Shown here: piece after piece, positions 34,841 through 44,607 of the stretch
Layout: each line of letters begins with the position of its first letter
Position numbering within the stretch: the stretch's first letter is position 1
Notes under the pieces: generated by a model
Databases searched by the model: none
The model's input: the letters and a program-made list of their open reading frames with translations, nothing else
What the model was told of the DNA's origin: nothing
Program-made: the position numbers and the translations under genes
Assembly: GCF_037890675.1 (NCBI RefSeq)
Contig: NZ_CP149574.1
Location: 248,001-312,000 of the forward strand
Origin: Methylovirgula sp. 4M-Z18
Lineage (GTDB): Bacteria > Pseudomonadota > Alphaproteobacteria > Rhizobiales > Beijerinckiaceae
Direction: 5' to 3'
Length of the DNA stretch: 64,000 nucleotides

Positions 34841-35530
34841 CTATTCGTCCTCGGGGCTGAACAGTGGCACATCGCGGTACTTGAACAATCCGATCAACGC
34901 GACACCCGCTAGAATGCCGCCGACATGCGCCCACCAGCCGACCTCGTCCCCGTGGCCCAAAACCGCCTCGGCGAGTTGTAACAGCATCCAGAAGCCGAGG
35001 CAGAGCCAAGCGGGAATGGACAGCGGCAGCCAGTTGAACACGAGGCCGAGCACGTGCACGCGCGGATAGAGGACGAGATAGGCGGCGACGATGCCGGCAA
35101 TCGCGCCCGAGGCACCAATCAGGGGGGCATCGGAATCGGGTTCCCACCAGGCATAAAAGAGGCCCGCCGAAATCCCGCAAGCGACGTAGAACAACAGATA
35201 GCGCCACGGCCCCATGGCGTCCTCGATATTGTCGCCGAAGACATAAAGAAACAGCATGTTACCGGCGAGATGCCAGAAGGAATAATGGACGAACAGGCTG
35301 GTCAGCAGCGTCCATTTGGGCGACATCTGCAGGGTCGCGCCGGTGAGATCGGCGTGATTGAGCAGCACCGACGGAATGATGCCGAAAGACATGTCGATCT
35401 GCGTATTGCTGCCGGCATAGCCGCTGGCGATCCAGGCATAAACCGCAACGTTCAACGCCAGCAGCACCCAGTTGGCGAAAGGTTCGCGCACATGGCGCAA
35501 CGGCACGTTGTCATGCAGTGGAAGAAACAT
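34841..35530 (-). CDS. Rhomboid-family intramembrane serine protease
   Basis: The 229-residue membrane protein has the rhomboid catalytic dyad Ser141 (LIGASGAIAG) and His202 (GWWAHVGGI), plus the HLAGNMLFLYVFG helix with the oxyanion-supporting His and Asn. It cleaves transmembrane segments of membrane proteins; targets are unknown. ATG 35530 replaces an earlier start at 35563, which would add a non-homologous leader. The six-helix core is complete. Confidence 0.92.
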   Translation of the reverse strand: MFLPLHDNVPLRHVREPFANWVLLALNVAVYAWIASGYAGSNTQIDMSFGIIPSVLLNHADLTGATLQMSPKWTLLTSLFVHYSFWHLAGNMLFLYVFGDNIEDAMGPWRYLLFYVACGISAGLFYAWWEPDSDAPLIGASGAIAGIVAAYLVLYPRVHVLGLVFNWLPLSIPAWLCLGFWMLLQLAEAVLGHGDEVGWWAHVGGILAGVALIGLFKYRDVPLFSPEDE

Positions 35531-35618
35531 CGAGCCCCCGAAGTCAGCCCCGCAATGTCGCACGGGTGCAGGCGCTTTCGCAACTCGAGGGCTACCGGCT
35601 GTTCTTCGTCACCACGAC

Positions 35619-36233
35619 CTAGGTTGCAGTCGCCCACTGGATGTTAGGCATGCGGGCCAGATAAGCGAAATAGGAATAGGTCGAAGCGTTCTTTAAAGCC
35701 TGCTTATTGTTGAGTGTGAACACTTTGGTCCCGTAAGCAGGATTATTTGGATCACCGCCGATGTTGAAATGATCGATGCCGCCAGCAAAATGCACGCTCT
35801 CGTGCATGATGATGTCGGTGAGCGTCTCATCGTCCGTCGGCGGATTGTCGCAGCGCGCCAGCACAAAGGTCAAGCCCGTCTTATCCTTCTTTGCCCAGCC
35901 ACCGACATTGGCGTAGGCCATGTCGTTGGGGCGGATGGCGGGGCCGACGTTGAGATATTCCGTTCCACCCTTCACTGTCCCGTAGAAATCCGCGATTTGG
36001 CGATAGACGACCTTGATGGCATCGAGGTCTCTGCGGATCATGAAATCGAATGTGTGCTCCTTGATTTTGAAGCAGCGATCGACGAGAGCAAAAGCTTGGT
36101 CATTGTACCAATTGACGCCGGGCTGCCGCAGCGAGCATTGCGCCCAGAAGAGGACCTTTTCAGCGCTGTCGCGCCAGTTGTCAGCGTCACCCACCAAGCT
36201 CCGCGCCCGCACGAGAAAAGTCGCTGCTGTCAT
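35619..36233 (-). CDS. M35-like zinc metallopeptidase without signal peptide
   Basis: This 204-residue protein has the HExxH zinc motif MHESVHFAGGIDHF (His144, Glu145, His148, with Asp154 as likely third ligand), then PAYG and LKNASTYSYFAYLA, which matches the N-A-x-x-Y-x-Y-F ending of deuterolysin/lysine-specific metallo-endopeptidases (aspzincins). Relatives are mainly secreted, yet no signal peptide or propeptide is present. It sits alone between a rhomboid protease and pduO. A cytosolic housekeeping role or an exported effector are both possible. Confidence 0.75.
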   Translation of the reverse strand: MTAATFLVRARSLVGDADNWRDSAEKVLFWAQCSLRQPGVNWYNDQAFALVDRCFKIKEHTFDFMIRRDLDAIKVVYRQIADFYGTVKGGTEYLNVGPAIRPNDMAYANVGGWAKKDKTGLTFVLARCDNPPTDDETLTDIIMHESVHFAGGIDHFNIGGDPNNPAYGTKVFTLNNKQALKNASTYSYFAYLARMPNIQWATAT

Positions 36234-36406
36234 CGTTTCCCTCCAGTATCCGGATTGCCGGTTTGCCAAGGCCGAATTGCTATACTGGATGGAGGGGCTT
36301 TCCTGTGCGCCGGCACACCTGTGCTAAAACCAGGAAGGAGAAAAGGCGGCCGCGATGCGCGAAACGGCTCTCCCGCAATATCAAGTGCAAAGGTGGAATG
36401 GGCTCG

Positions 36407-36979
36407 CTACCGATTCTGCCCTGGCACCCACAGCACATCCTTGGCGCCTTTGTCGTTGACATAACGAGACGCGACGAAAAGGAAATCCGAGAGGCGGTTG
36501 ATGTATTTCAGCGCCGGCGCGCTCACGGTCTCGTTCTCCCGCGCCGCAAGCTCGACCATCAGCCGCTCGGCCCGCCGCGCGATCGTGCGGGCGAGATGCA
36601 GATGCGCCGCCGCTGGCGATCCGCCGGGCAGGACGAACGAGCGCAACGGCTTCAATTCGCCGTTCAATTCATCGATTTCCCGCTCCAGCCGCTCGACCTG
36701 CGCGTCGATGATCCGCAAGGGCTCATACTCGAGTTTCGCGCCCGTGTCGGGCGTGCAGAGATCGGCGCCGAGATCGAAGAGGTCGTTCTGGATGCGTGCG
36801 AGCATCGCATCGACCTGCGGCGTCACCGACAATCGCGCCAGTCCGACCGCGGCGTTGGCCTCGTCCACCGTGCCGAAGGCCGCAACCCGTACATCGTATT
36901 TGGGGCGCCGCTGCCCATCGCCGAGGCCCGTGGTGCCTTTGTCTCCGGTGCGCGTGTAAATCCGGTTGAGCTTGACCAT
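36407..36979 (-). CDS. pduO: Cob(I)alamin adenosyltransferase, PduO type
   Basis: The 190-residue enzyme begins VKLNRIYTRTGDKGTTGLGDGQ, the ATP-binding signature of PduO/MMAB ATP:cob(I)alamin adenosyltransferases, and contains the helical-bundle motif FVLPGGSPAAAHLHLARTIARRAER. It makes adenosylcobalamin for mutases. It follows the HIG1-type gene by 11 bp on the minus strand, an arrangement common in this order. Confidence 0.95.
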   Translation of the reverse strand: MVKLNRIYTRTGDKGTTGLGDGQRRPKYDVRVAAFGTVDEANAAVGLARLSVTPQVDAMLARIQNDLFDLGADLCTPDTGAKLEYEPLRIIDAQVERLEREIDELNGELKPLRSFVLPGGSPAAAHLHLARTIARRAERLMVELAARENETVSAPALKYINRLSDFLFVASRYVNDKGAKDVLWVPGQNR

Positions 36980-36990
36980 GGCAGCGCGCC

Positions 36991-37185
36991 CTAGCTTTTA
37001 CGGAACATGATGACGAGGGCGATGATGATGATCGCAATGAATTGCAGGGTGACGCGCCAGCGCATCAGCATTTGCGACGTATTGGCGCTGCCGCCGCGGA
37101 ACATGTTGATGAAGCCCATCACGAGGACGCAGAAGACCGCGAAGACCGCGAGCGCGACGATGCCGTTGCCGGAAAACAGGGACAC
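36991..37185 (-). CDS. Twin-transmembrane HIG1-domain protein
   Basis: The 64-residue protein has two hydrophobic helices (about residues 8-29 and 43-60) joined by a loop FRGGSANTSQMLMRWRVTLQ, as in HIG_1_N 'hypoxia-induced' twin-membrane proteins. Mitochondrial relatives stabilise respiratory complexes; the bacterial role is not established. It is probably co-transcribed with pduO. Confidence 0.88.
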   Translation of the reverse strand: MSLFSGNGIVALAVFAVFCVLVMGFINMFRGGSANTSQMLMRWRVTLQFIAIIIIALVIMFRKS

Positions 37186-37243
37186 TGAGAGCCTTTTTTA
37201 TCGTTCGCCGCCAAAGCTTCCTGCCGACGGTACGCCACCATCC

Positions 37244-39856
37244 TTAATACGGCTGCATCAGCCGCTCAAGATAATCGAGTTCCTCCTGCGCCCGGCTGCG
37301 GTCGCCGAGGCGATTGCGTAATTCCTCGATGATTTTCATGGCGCGCTGCGCCGGCGTCGCTTCGACGCTCGTATTGCCGTTGCCGGTCGCGACCCCGCGC
37401 GACATGTCGTCTTTCGAGAAGGTGCGGCCGAGCGGGTCGGTCGGTTTGCCTTGCCCGTCCATGCCGTTCGCGCTCTGGTTCTGCTGTCCCTGGCCGTTCG
37501 GCCCGTCTTTCAGGCCTTCCCTCTGCTTTTCCATCTGGTCGTTCAGCGCCTGCGCGCCGCGCCGCAAAGCATCGAGTGCGCGGCCTTCCGCATCGAGCGC
37601 CTGGCGCTCGTTGCCCGGTCCGCCCTTCAGCGCGTTCTCGGCGTCGCCCATGCCTTTTTGCGCCTCGTCAAAATCGGGCACGCCCTTCATCCCCAATTGC
37701 TTCATCCTGCGTTTCAGGTCATCGAGCCGCTGCTGCAGATCCTGCTGGCGCTGGTCGAGGCTTTGCTGACCCGACGAGCCGGAATTGCCGGCCATGCCGT
37801 TCGGGCCTTTGCCTTGCTGCCCCTGGCCGTTGGGAGTCTGCCCGTTGGGCATGCCGAACGGGTTTTGCCCCATGCCCTGGCGGTTCTGGTTGCGCTGGCC
37901 CTGGCGATAGGTGTCGTCGCGCAATTGCTCCTGATCATGCAGCATCTTGTCGAGGTCGTTCATCGCCTCGTTCATGTTGCGATCCATATTGTCGCCCGGC
38001 GCGCCGGGGCCGGCGGCGCGCAGATTGTTGAGCATGTTTTCCATCTGGTCGAGCATGCGCTGCGCATCGACCCGGTTGCCCGATTGCGACAATTCCTGCA
38101 GGCGGTCCATCAGCCGTTTCAAGTCCTGCTGGGTGATGATCTGCTGCTTCTTCAGTTCGGAATCGTCGAATTTCTCGCCATTCGCCTGACGCCGGTTCAG
38201 ATCCGCGATATAGGCGTCCATGGCGTCCTGCAACTGTTTCATCAGTTGCTTGATTTCCTCGTCCGAGGCGCCGTTCTGCAGCGCGTCGCGCAAGGCCTGT
38301 TCGGCCGCGCGCAGGTTTTGCAGTGCGGAGGAGGTGGAATCGCCCTCTAGATCGAGCGCCATCGCCCAGAGGAAATCGGCCACATCGCGCAAATCGGCAT
38401 CGGTCTTGGCATGGTCGAGGCGGGTTTGCGCCGTCGCAAGGCCGAGATAGATGCTGCTGGTCGTGCCCATTTCCCGCGGGGCCAGCATCAGGGTGGCGAT
38501 CGCCTTGCCGACATGGGCCGCGTTGTCGGGATCGAGGATCAGATTGCGCCGCTGCTCAACAAGCGCCTTGGCCAAGGGATTGGTGAAGGTGCGCTGCGGC
38601 AATTGCACCGTGACTTCTTCGCTGCGGCCTTCCTGGCCCGGATCGTCGCGCGCCACCAGCACCATGGTCACCCGCGCGCCGGCCCATGGGTGATCGGTCA
38701 GATTGATCGTGGTTTCGCCGTCGCCCAGCCCGCCCGGCGCCGACGGCAGGGCCAGATCCGCTTTCGGCGGATCCACCAGGGTCCGCCCGGTGATCTTGCG
38801 GTTGCCGATGATCGGGTTCTTGAACCGCGCTTCGGCGCTGACGACACCGTAATCGTCGTTCGTCTTATAGCGCACGGTCAGCCCGCCATGCAGGTCGGGC
38901 ACCGGCTTTCCGAGCAAGGTGATGGTCGGCGGGTGGTCGGGAATGACCTCGATGTCGTAATCGGCGAGGGTCGAAAATCCGTGCTTCACACCAACCTTGG
39001 CGTCGCTTTTCAGCACATAGCGATATTCGCCCGCCGGTGCGGCTTTGCCATCGGCCGGTTTTGCCGCAGCCGTCACGGCGCCGCCGCTCGGGCTCACATT
39101 CAGCCCGTTTGCCTCGGACGAGCGGATGACCAGGATCGAGCCCTCGGGGGCCTGCAGGTGCCGCGGCGCGTTCAAGGCGCCAGCCTGGCTCTGCTTATCA
39201 TTCAAAAGAATCGGCGCCTTGCCGGTATAGAGCGGTGGGTCGATCCAAGCGTCGAAGCGGAAACTTGCCGCCGTGGCGGCGTCGCCGCTCCAGTCGAAGG
39301 CGGCAGCGATCCGGTCCACTTTCTCCGGCCCCGCGAGGAAGGCCGAGGCGGCCAGGGCCACGAACAGGATTGCGCGGAACGCATAGCGATCCTTGTGCGC
39401 CATGCGCGGTGAGGGGGGCGCCAAGGTGAGATTTTGTGCGGCGATCGCGATCCGCCGCTGGTGTAGCGCCCAGAGCGCAGCGGTCGCCGGGTCGTCGGTG
39501 CGATTCGCGAGTTGGTCGGAGAGCGTGCTGGCCGGCCGATGCGGGATCTCAGAATCGCGGTCGATGCGGTGCAGCGCCTGAGTATAGGTCGGCCACCCAG
39601 ATCGCAGGAAAATGTAAAAAATCAAAGGGATAGAAAGCGCGAACAGGGCGACCCCGGCGATGCGACCCCAGGCCGGCAAGGCAAGCCACAGCCCTGCCCA
39701 GGACAGCGTCACGAACAGCACGGCGCAGCTGGTCAGGGTCACGAAGAGCGGCCACAGGCGCTCAAAAGTCAGGACGACATGGGCGCGCAGGGCGAGTTTG
39801 CGCAGCAAATCCGCGGCTTTTGATCTCGTCTCGCCTGACCCCACACCGGTCTCCAA
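37244..39856 (-). CDS. TIGR02302/DUF4175 family membrane protein
   Basis: The 870-residue protein has two N-terminal helices (about 35-75), another near 160-178, and a large soluble region with beta-rich repeats (DPPLYTGKAPILL, TVRYKTNDDYGVVSAEARF). A Gln/Asn/Gly-rich low-complexity and coiled-coil tail (about 560-800, with QNPFGMPNGQTPNGQGQQ) follows. This is the layout of the alphaproteobacterial TIGR02302 family, whose function is unknown; an envelope role is likely. It is transcribed alone, downstream of nothing obvious. Confidence 0.88.
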   Translation of the reverse strand: METGVGSGETRSKAADLLRKLALRAHVVLTFERLWPLFVTLTSCAVLFVTLSWAGLWLALPAWGRIAGVALFALSIPLIFYIFLRSGWPTYTQALHRIDRDSEIPHRPASTLSDQLANRTDDPATAALWALHQRRIAIAAQNLTLAPPSPRMAHKDRYAFRAILFVALAASAFLAGPEKVDRIAAAFDWSGDAATAASFRFDAWIDPPLYTGKAPILLNDKQSQAGALNAPRHLQAPEGSILVIRSSEANGLNVSPSGGAVTAAAKPADGKAAPAGEYRYVLKSDAKVGVKHGFSTLADYDIEVIPDHPPTITLLGKPVPDLHGGLTVRYKTNDDYGVVSAEARFKNPIIGNRKITGRTLVDPPKADLALPSAPGGLGDGETTINLTDHPWAGARVTMVLVARDDPGQEGRSEEVTVQLPQRTFTNPLAKALVEQRRNLILDPDNAAHVGKAIATLMLAPREMGTTSSIYLGLATAQTRLDHAKTDADLRDVADFLWAMALDLEGDSTSSALQNLRAAEQALRDALQNGASDEEIKQLMKQLQDAMDAYIADLNRRQANGEKFDDSELKKQQIITQQDLKRLMDRLQELSQSGNRVDAQRMLDQMENMLNNLRAAGPGAPGDNMDRNMNEAMNDLDKMLHDQEQLRDDTYRQGQRNQNRQGMGQNPFGMPNGQTPNGQGQQGKGPNGMAGNSGSSGQQSLDQRQQDLQQRLDDLKRRMKQLGMKGVPDFDEAQKGMGDAENALKGGPGNERQALDAEGRALDALRRGAQALNDQMEKQREGLKDGPNGQGQQNQSANGMDGQGKPTDPLGRTFSKDDMSRGVATGNGNTSVEATPAQRAMKIIEELRNRLGDRSRAQEELDYLERLMQPY

Positions 39857-40010
39857 TCGTTTCCTTTGGCTTCAAGTCCAACCTAACACGCAGCCTGCCG
39901 GTTTCCAGTGGCACAATTGCGGCATCGGGCGGGATAAAGGGCTTTTGCGTTCTTGAGCGCGCGGCGATTCCCGTTTATGCGAGGGCATCCCGCCGTTCTG
40001 GAGCAATTTG

Positions 40011-40250
40011 ATGAAAGCCCGTGTCACCGTAACCTTGAAAAATGGCGTCCTCGACCCGCAGGGCAAGGCAATCGAAGGGGCGCTGAAATCGCTCGGCATC
40101 GAGGGGGTGGCGAGCGTCCGGCAGGGCAAGGTGTTCGATATCGAGCTTGGCGCCACCGACAAGGCCAAGGCCGAAGCGGTGCTGAAGGATGCCTGCGAAA
40201 AGCTGCTCGCCAATACGGTGGTGGAGAATTACCGGGTGGAATTGGTTTGA
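40011..40250 (+). CDS. purS: FGAM synthase subunit PurS
   Basis: The 79-residue protein MKARVTVTLKNGVLDPQGKA matches PurS, the small dimer that bridges PurQ and PurL in the three-part formylglycinamidine ribonucleotide synthase of de novo purine synthesis. ATG 40011, 3 bp after a TTG, has GGAG about 8 nt upstream. purC, often found before it, is not in the window. Confidence 0.95.
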   Translation: MKARVTVTLKNGVLDPQGKAIEGALKSLGIEGVASVRQGKVFDIELGATDKAKAEAVLKDACEKLLANTVVENYRVELV

Positions 40251-40270
40251 TCTGAGCCATTGGGGGGCAC

Positions 40271-40834
40271 ATGTTCAAAAAGCTTTGTTTGACTCTGATG
40301 CTGTCGCTTGCCGTGGCGGGGTGCCAAGGTACCGGAAATGTTGCGATCGCGCCGGCAAATTCGGATCTGTTGCAAGCCGGATTCGCCCCCGCGCCGATTC
40401 CCGCCGATATACATATTGCTCCGAACACGACGATCACGGGGGCCTATGCGTGCCCCGCTTCGAGATGTGGCGCACCGGTTGGACTCGTCACGGGACGGGT
40501 AAAAGCTGCCGTGCCTCAAAGCGGTGTCACCGCTGAAGACGCAATCCGGTCAGGTGTCTACAATTCCGCCGGGCTCGGCACGTTATTGGGGCGGATGATG
40601 ACAAGCCGCGTTGCGCAGGATATGCCCGGCGCGTCGATGACGGTCACGCACACGGCGATCGATCAAAAAAATGCCACTGTTGACATGTCTGGAACGGCGA
40701 CATCGGCACAGGGCACGCTTCTGCATTATCGCATGCGTATCCTCGTCAGGCAAAACACGCCGGAGGTGGTTTTTGCAATATCGTCGACGCAGGCAATTGC
40801 TTCTCGCTACGCACGCCTCGATTGGCTGCCATAG
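40271..40834 (+). CDS. Putative lipoprotein inserted in purSQL
   Basis: The 187-residue product has a signal peptide with lipobox LAVAGC (Cys18), so it should be lipid-anchored in the envelope. The mature region contains ACPASRCG and RMMTSRVAQDMPGASMTVTHT; I do not recognise a family. It sits 20 bp after purS and 27 bp before purQ, on the same strand, splitting genes that normally touch. Its base use looks a little less GC-rich than its neighbours, hinting at later insertion. Function unknown. Confidence 0.78.
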   Translation: MFKKLCLTLMLSLAVAGCQGTGNVAIAPANSDLLQAGFAPAPIPADIHIAPNTTITGAYACPASRCGAPVGLVTGRVKAAVPQSGVTAEDAIRSGVYNSAGLGTLLGRMMTSRVAQDMPGASMTVTHTAIDQKNATVDMSGTATSAQGTLLHYRMRILVRQNTPEVVFAISSTQAIASRYARLDWLP

Positions 40835-40861
40835 GCACTATTTGACGATGAAGGACCGATC

Positions 40862-41551
40862 ATGAAATCCGCAGTCATCACCTTCCCCGGCTCCAATCGC
40901 GACGGCGATGTGGCCGATGCCTTGCAGCAGGCCACGGGCCAGGCTCCGGCGCGCCTGTGGCATGCGGATTACGAATTGCCCCGCGGCACCGATCTTGTCG
41001 TGCTGCCCGGCGGGTTTTCCTATGGCGATTATTTGCGCTGCGGCGCCATTGCGGGCCGCGCGCATCTCATGGAGGCGGTGCGCAAACATGCGGCGGCCGG
41101 CGGGCTGGTGCTCGGCATTTGCAACGGCTTCCAGATCCTATGCGAAAGCGGCCTGCTGCCGGGCGTGTTGATGCGTAACCGCGACTTGCGCTTCGTGTGC
41201 AAGATGCAGCATCTGAAGGTCGAGCGGAACGACACGCGCTACACGCGGGCTTATGCCGCGGGCCAGGTGATCAAGGTCTGCATCGCTCATGGCGACGGCA
41301 ATTACGAGGCGCATGAAGAAACGATCCGCGCGCTCGAGGCGGAGGGCCGCGTGGCGTTCCGCTATTGCGACGCGAACGGCGCGGTCGGCGGCGCGGCCAA
41401 TCCCAATGGCTCGACCAACGACATCGCCGGCATCTATTCGGAAAAATTCAACGTGCTCGGCATGATGCCGCATCCCGAAAATCTGATCGACGATCTCGTC
41501 GGCGGTATCGACGGGCGCGGCTTGTTCGCGAGCCTGATGAAAGCGGCGTGA
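40862..41551 (+). CDS. purQ: FGAM synthase subunit PurQ (glutaminase)
   Basis: The 229-residue class I glutamine amidotransferase has KSAVITFPGSNRDGD at the start, the nucleophile elbow GLVLGICNGFQILCE with the catalytic Cys, and the closing His/Glu in MMPHPENLID. It releases ammonia from glutamine for PurL. Only the lipoprotein gene separates it from purS. Confidence 0.96.
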   Translation: MKSAVITFPGSNRDGDVADALQQATGQAPARLWHADYELPRGTDLVVLPGGFSYGDYLRCGAIAGRAHLMEAVRKHAAAGGLVLGICNGFQILCESGLLPGVLMRNRDLRFVCKMQHLKVERNDTRYTRAYAAGQVIKVCIAHGDGNYEAHEETIRALEAEGRVAFRYCDANGAVGGAANPNGSTNDIAGIYSEKFNVLGMMPHPENLIDDLVGGIDGRGLFASLMKAA

Positions 41552-41608
41552 CCTTTATTTCCTCTTCTCCCCGTGAACGAGGAGAAGCGATCACCGTGGA
41601 CCTTTGTT

Positions 41609-43801
41609 GTGACTCAAGAACCGCAAATCACCCCCGACCTCGTTGCCTCGCACGGCCTGAAGCCCGATGAATACGAGCGCATCCTGCAGCTCATCGGCCG
41701 TGAGCCGACCTTCACCGAGCTTGGCATTTTCTCGGCCATGTGGAACGAGCATTGCTCGTACAAATCCTCGCGCATCCACTTGCGCAAATTGCCGACCAAG
41801 GCGCCGTGGGTCATTCAGGGACCGGGCGAGAATGCCGGCGTGATCGACATCGGCGACGGCCAGGCCTGCGTCTTCAAGATGGAGAGCCACAATCACCCGT
41901 CCTTCATCGAGCCCTACCAGGGCGCGGCGACGGGGGTCGGCGGCATCCTGCGCGACGTTTTCACCATGGGCGCGCGGCCGATCGCCTGTTTGAACCTGTT
42001 GCGCTTCGGCGCGCCCGAGCACCCGAAAACCCACAATCTCGTGGCCGGCGTGGTCGCGGGCATCGGCGGTTACGGCAATTCCTTCGGCGTGCCGACGGTG
42101 GGCGGTTCGGTCGGGTTCCACACCCGTTATGACGGCAATATTCTCGTCAACGCCATGGCGGTCGGCCTCGCCAAATCGGACGAGATTTTCTACGCCAAGG
42201 CCACCGGCGTCGGCAATCCGATCGTCTATCTCGGCTCGAAAACCGGCCGCGACGGCATCCACGGCGCGACCATGGCGTCCGCGTCTTTCGAGGCCGATGC
42301 CGAGGAAAAGCGCCCGACCGTGCAGGTCGGCGACCCGTTCTCCGAAAAGCTGCTGCTGGAGGCTTGCCTCGAACTGATGGCCTCCGGCTCGGTGATCGCC
42401 ATTCAGGACATGGGCGCTGCCGGGCTCACCTCGTCGGCGGTCGAAATGGGCGCGAAAGGCAATCTCGGCATCGAGCTCGACCTCGACAAAGTGCCGTGCC
42501 GTGAAGAGGCCATGACGGCTTACGAGATGATGCTGTCGGAAAGCCAGGAGCGCATGCTCATGGTGCTCAAACCCGGCATGGAACAGGTCGCGGAAGCGAT
42601 TTTCGTCAAATGGGGCCTCGATTTCGCGATCATCGGCAAGACCACCGACACGTTGCGTTTCGTCGTCAAGCGCCATGGCGAGGTAAAGGCCGATCTGCCG
42701 ATCAAGGAACTCGGCGACGAGGCGCCGCTCTACGACCGCCCCTGGGTGCCGACGCCGAAAAAGCCAGAGATCGACGCCGCAAGCGTGAAGCCGCCGGTCT
42801 CGAACGGCGAGGCCTTGGCGAAGCTGCTCGCGACGCCGGACCTGTGTTCCAAGCGCTGGGTCTGGGAGCAATATGACCATCTGATCCTCGGCAATTCGGT
42901 GCAGCAACCGGGCGGCGACGCCGCGATCGTGCGTATCGACAAAGGACCCAAGGGCCTCGCCTTCACCACCGACGTGACGCCGCGCTATTGCGAGGCGGAT
43001 CCGGTCGAGGGCGGCAAGCAGGCGGTGGCTGAAGCATGGCGCAATCTCACCGCCGCCGGCGCAAAGCCCTTGGCGCTCACCGACAATCTGAATTTCGGCA
43101 ATCCGGAAAAGCCCGAATATATGGGGCAGTTCGTCGGCTGTCTGGAGGGCATCGGCGAGGCGGCGCGTGCGCTCGACTTCCCGATCGTCTCGGGCAATGT
43201 CTCGCTCTACAACGAGACGCAGGGACGCGGCATTCTCCCCACACCCAGCATCGGCGGCGTCGGCGTGGTGGCGGACGTGACCAAGACGGCGCGCATCGCC
43301 TTCAAGGCCGCCGACGAGGCGATCGTGCTGATCGGCGACGCCAAGGGCTGGCTCGGCCAGTCGCTGTATTTGCGCGACATTTGCGGCCGCGAGGAAGGCG
43401 CGCCGCCCCCCGTGGATCTTGCCGCGGAGCGCCGCAACGGCGATTTCGTCCGCGGCCTGATCGTGGCCGGCCGGGTGAGTGCCGTGCACGACATTTCCGA
43501 CGGTGGTCTCGCTGTGGCCGTGGCGGAAATGGCGCTCGCGTCGCGCATCGGCGCGCGGATCGACAGCGACGATCACGCCGCGCTGTTCGGCGAGGATCAG
43601 GCGCGCTATGTGCTCGTCGCGGATGACGCCGAAACCCAGAAAATCCTGGTGGAAGCGCAGGCGGCCGGCGTTCCGGCGAAAATCATCGGCCGCACCGGCG
43701 GCGATGCGGTCGTCCTGGGGCAGGATGCGCCGGTCAGCCTCGCCACATTGGAGCACGCGCACGAATCCTGGCTGCCGGACTATATGGCCGCCGGCCACTA
43801 A
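41609..43801 (+). CDS. purL: FGAM synthase subunit PurL
   Basis: The approximately 730-residue ATP-dependent synthetase has [41 protein letters not shown], and [19 protein letters not shown], typical of the small PurL form that works with PurS and PurQ. It converts FGAR, ATP and ammonia to FGAM. The start is uncertain: GTG 41609 fits the usual N-terminus ([16 protein letters not shown]), while an in-frame GTG at 41573 would add 12 residues. Neither has a good ribosome site. Confidence 0.94.
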   Translation: MTQEPQITPDLVASHGLKPDEYERILQLIGREPTFTELGIFSAMWNEHCSYKSSRIHLRKLPTKAPWVIQGPGENAGVIDIGDGQACVFKMESHNHPSFIEPYQGAATGVGGILRDVFTMGARPIACLNLLRFGAPEHPKTHNLVAGVVAGIGGYGNSFGVPTVGGSVGFHTRYDGNILVNAMAVGLAKSDEIFYAKATGVGNPIVYLGSKTGRDGIHGATMASASFEADAEEKRPTVQVGDPFSEKLLLEACLELMASGSVIAIQDMGAAGLTSSAVEMGAKGNLGIELDLDKVPCREEAMTAYEMMLSESQERMLMVLKPGMEQVAEAIFVKWGLDFAIIGKTTDTLRFVVKRHGEVKADLPIKELGDEAPLYDRPWVPTPKKPEIDAASVKPPVSNGEALAKLLATPDLCSKRWVWEQYDHLILGNSVQQPGGDAAIVRIDKGPKGLAFTTDVTPRYCEADPVEGGKQAVAEAWRNLTAAGAKPLALTDNLNFGNPEKPEYMGQFVGCLEGIGEAARALDFPIVSGNVSLYNETQGRGILPTPSIGGVGVVADVTKTARIAFKAADEAIVLIGDAKGWLGQSLYLRDICGREEGAPPPVDLAAERRNGDFVRGLIVAGRVSAVHDISDGGLAVAVAEMALASRIGARIDSDDHAALFGEDQARYVLVADDAETQKILVEAQAAGVPAKIIGRTGGDAVVLGQDAPVSLATLEHAHESWLPDYMAAGH

Positions 43802-43813
43802 CGGAGAAACGAC

Positions 43814-44047
43814 ATGGCGATGGAAGCCGCTGAAATCGAACGTTTGATCAAAGAGGCCATGCCGGATGCCAAGGTCGAAATTCGCGACCTGGCCGGCGAT
43901 GGCGACCATTATGCCGCGACTGTGGTGTCGAGCGTCTTCAAGGGCAAAAGCCGGGTACAGCAGCACCAGATGGTCTATGCCGCGCTGAAAGGCCAGATGG
44001 GCGGCGTGCTGCATGCCCTCGCCCTGCAGACGAGCTCGCCAGAATAG
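43814..44047 (+). CDS. bolA: BolA-family protein
   Basis: The 77-residue protein has the BolA fold signature: DLAGDGDHYAATVVSSVFKGKSRVQQHQMVYAAL, with the conserved His that helps hold an Fe-S cluster. BolA proteins pair with monothiol glutaredoxins, and the CGFS glutaredoxin gene follows 127 bp downstream. It is 12 bp after purL, so the pair is attached to the purine operon as in many alphaproteobacteria. Confidence 0.92.
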   Translation: MAMEAAEIERLIKEAMPDAKVEIRDLAGDGDHYAATVVSSVFKGKSRVQQHQMVYAALKGQMGGVLHALALQTSSPE

Positions 44048-44174
44048 ACACTCGGTGCCGGCTTTTTCGCGCTGCGGCCGCCTGCGACCTTAAAACCGCA
44101 TTTGCCGTTGTGCGAAGACCCTCTATATAGGCTGAAAACCTTCTTTTTCCGGCCCTTTTTACAGAGTGAGACCC

Positions 44175-44507
44175 ATGACCAGCATCCACGACCAGATCGA
44201 CCATGAAGTGAAATCCAACGACGTTGTCCTGTTCATGAAGGGCACGCCGGATTTTCCGATGTGCGGCTTCTCGCAGCGGGTTGCCTTCATCCTCGACAAG
44301 GTCGGCGTGCCCTATAAGGGCGTCAATGTGCTGGAAAACGATGCGATCCGCCAGGGCATCAAGGACTATGCCAATTGGCCGACCATTCCGCAGCTCTACA
44401 TCAAAGGCGAGTTCGTCGGCGGCTGCGACATCGTCACCGAAATGTTCCAGTCGGGCGAACTCGCCAATCACCTGAAGGAAGCCGGTGTTGCCGTCAAGGC
44501 GGCCTGA
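44175..44507 (+). CDS. grxD: Monothiol glutaredoxin Grx4 (CGFS)
   Basis: The 110-residue protein has the CGFS active site in [19 protein letters not shown] and the glutathione-binding [19 protein letters not shown]. It carries [2Fe-2S] clusters with BolA partners and helps Fe-S delivery and iron sensing. ATG 44175 is preferred to GTG 44166. A likely own promoter lies in the 127-bp gap after bolA. Confidence 0.95.
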   Translation: MTSIHDQIDHEVKSNDVVLFMKGTPDFPMCGFSQRVAFILDKVGVPYKGVNVLENDAIRQGIKDYANWPTIPQLYIKGEFVGGCDIVTEMFQSGELANHLKEAGVAVKAA

Positions 44508-44517
44508 GCCGGCATTG

Positions 44518-44578
44518 GGACCGCGGCCGTCTCGGCCGCAAAATGGCATGGTTTGAGCGGGCGAGACGTCCGCGGTCC
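44518..44578 (+). other. Large imperfect hairpin with a competing inner stem
   Basis: Bases 44518-44534 and 44562-44578 form an inverted repeat of 17 positions with one mismatch. The left arm also takes part in a short local hairpin, GCGGCCG-TCT-CGGCCGC (44523-44539), so the two folds exclude each other. It lies between grxD and the macrodomain gene. It could be a terminator, a processing site or a degenerate palindromic repeat. Confidence 0.5.
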
Positions 44579-44607
44579 TGGCGCACCCGGCGTGAGGCGA
44601 GGCGATC

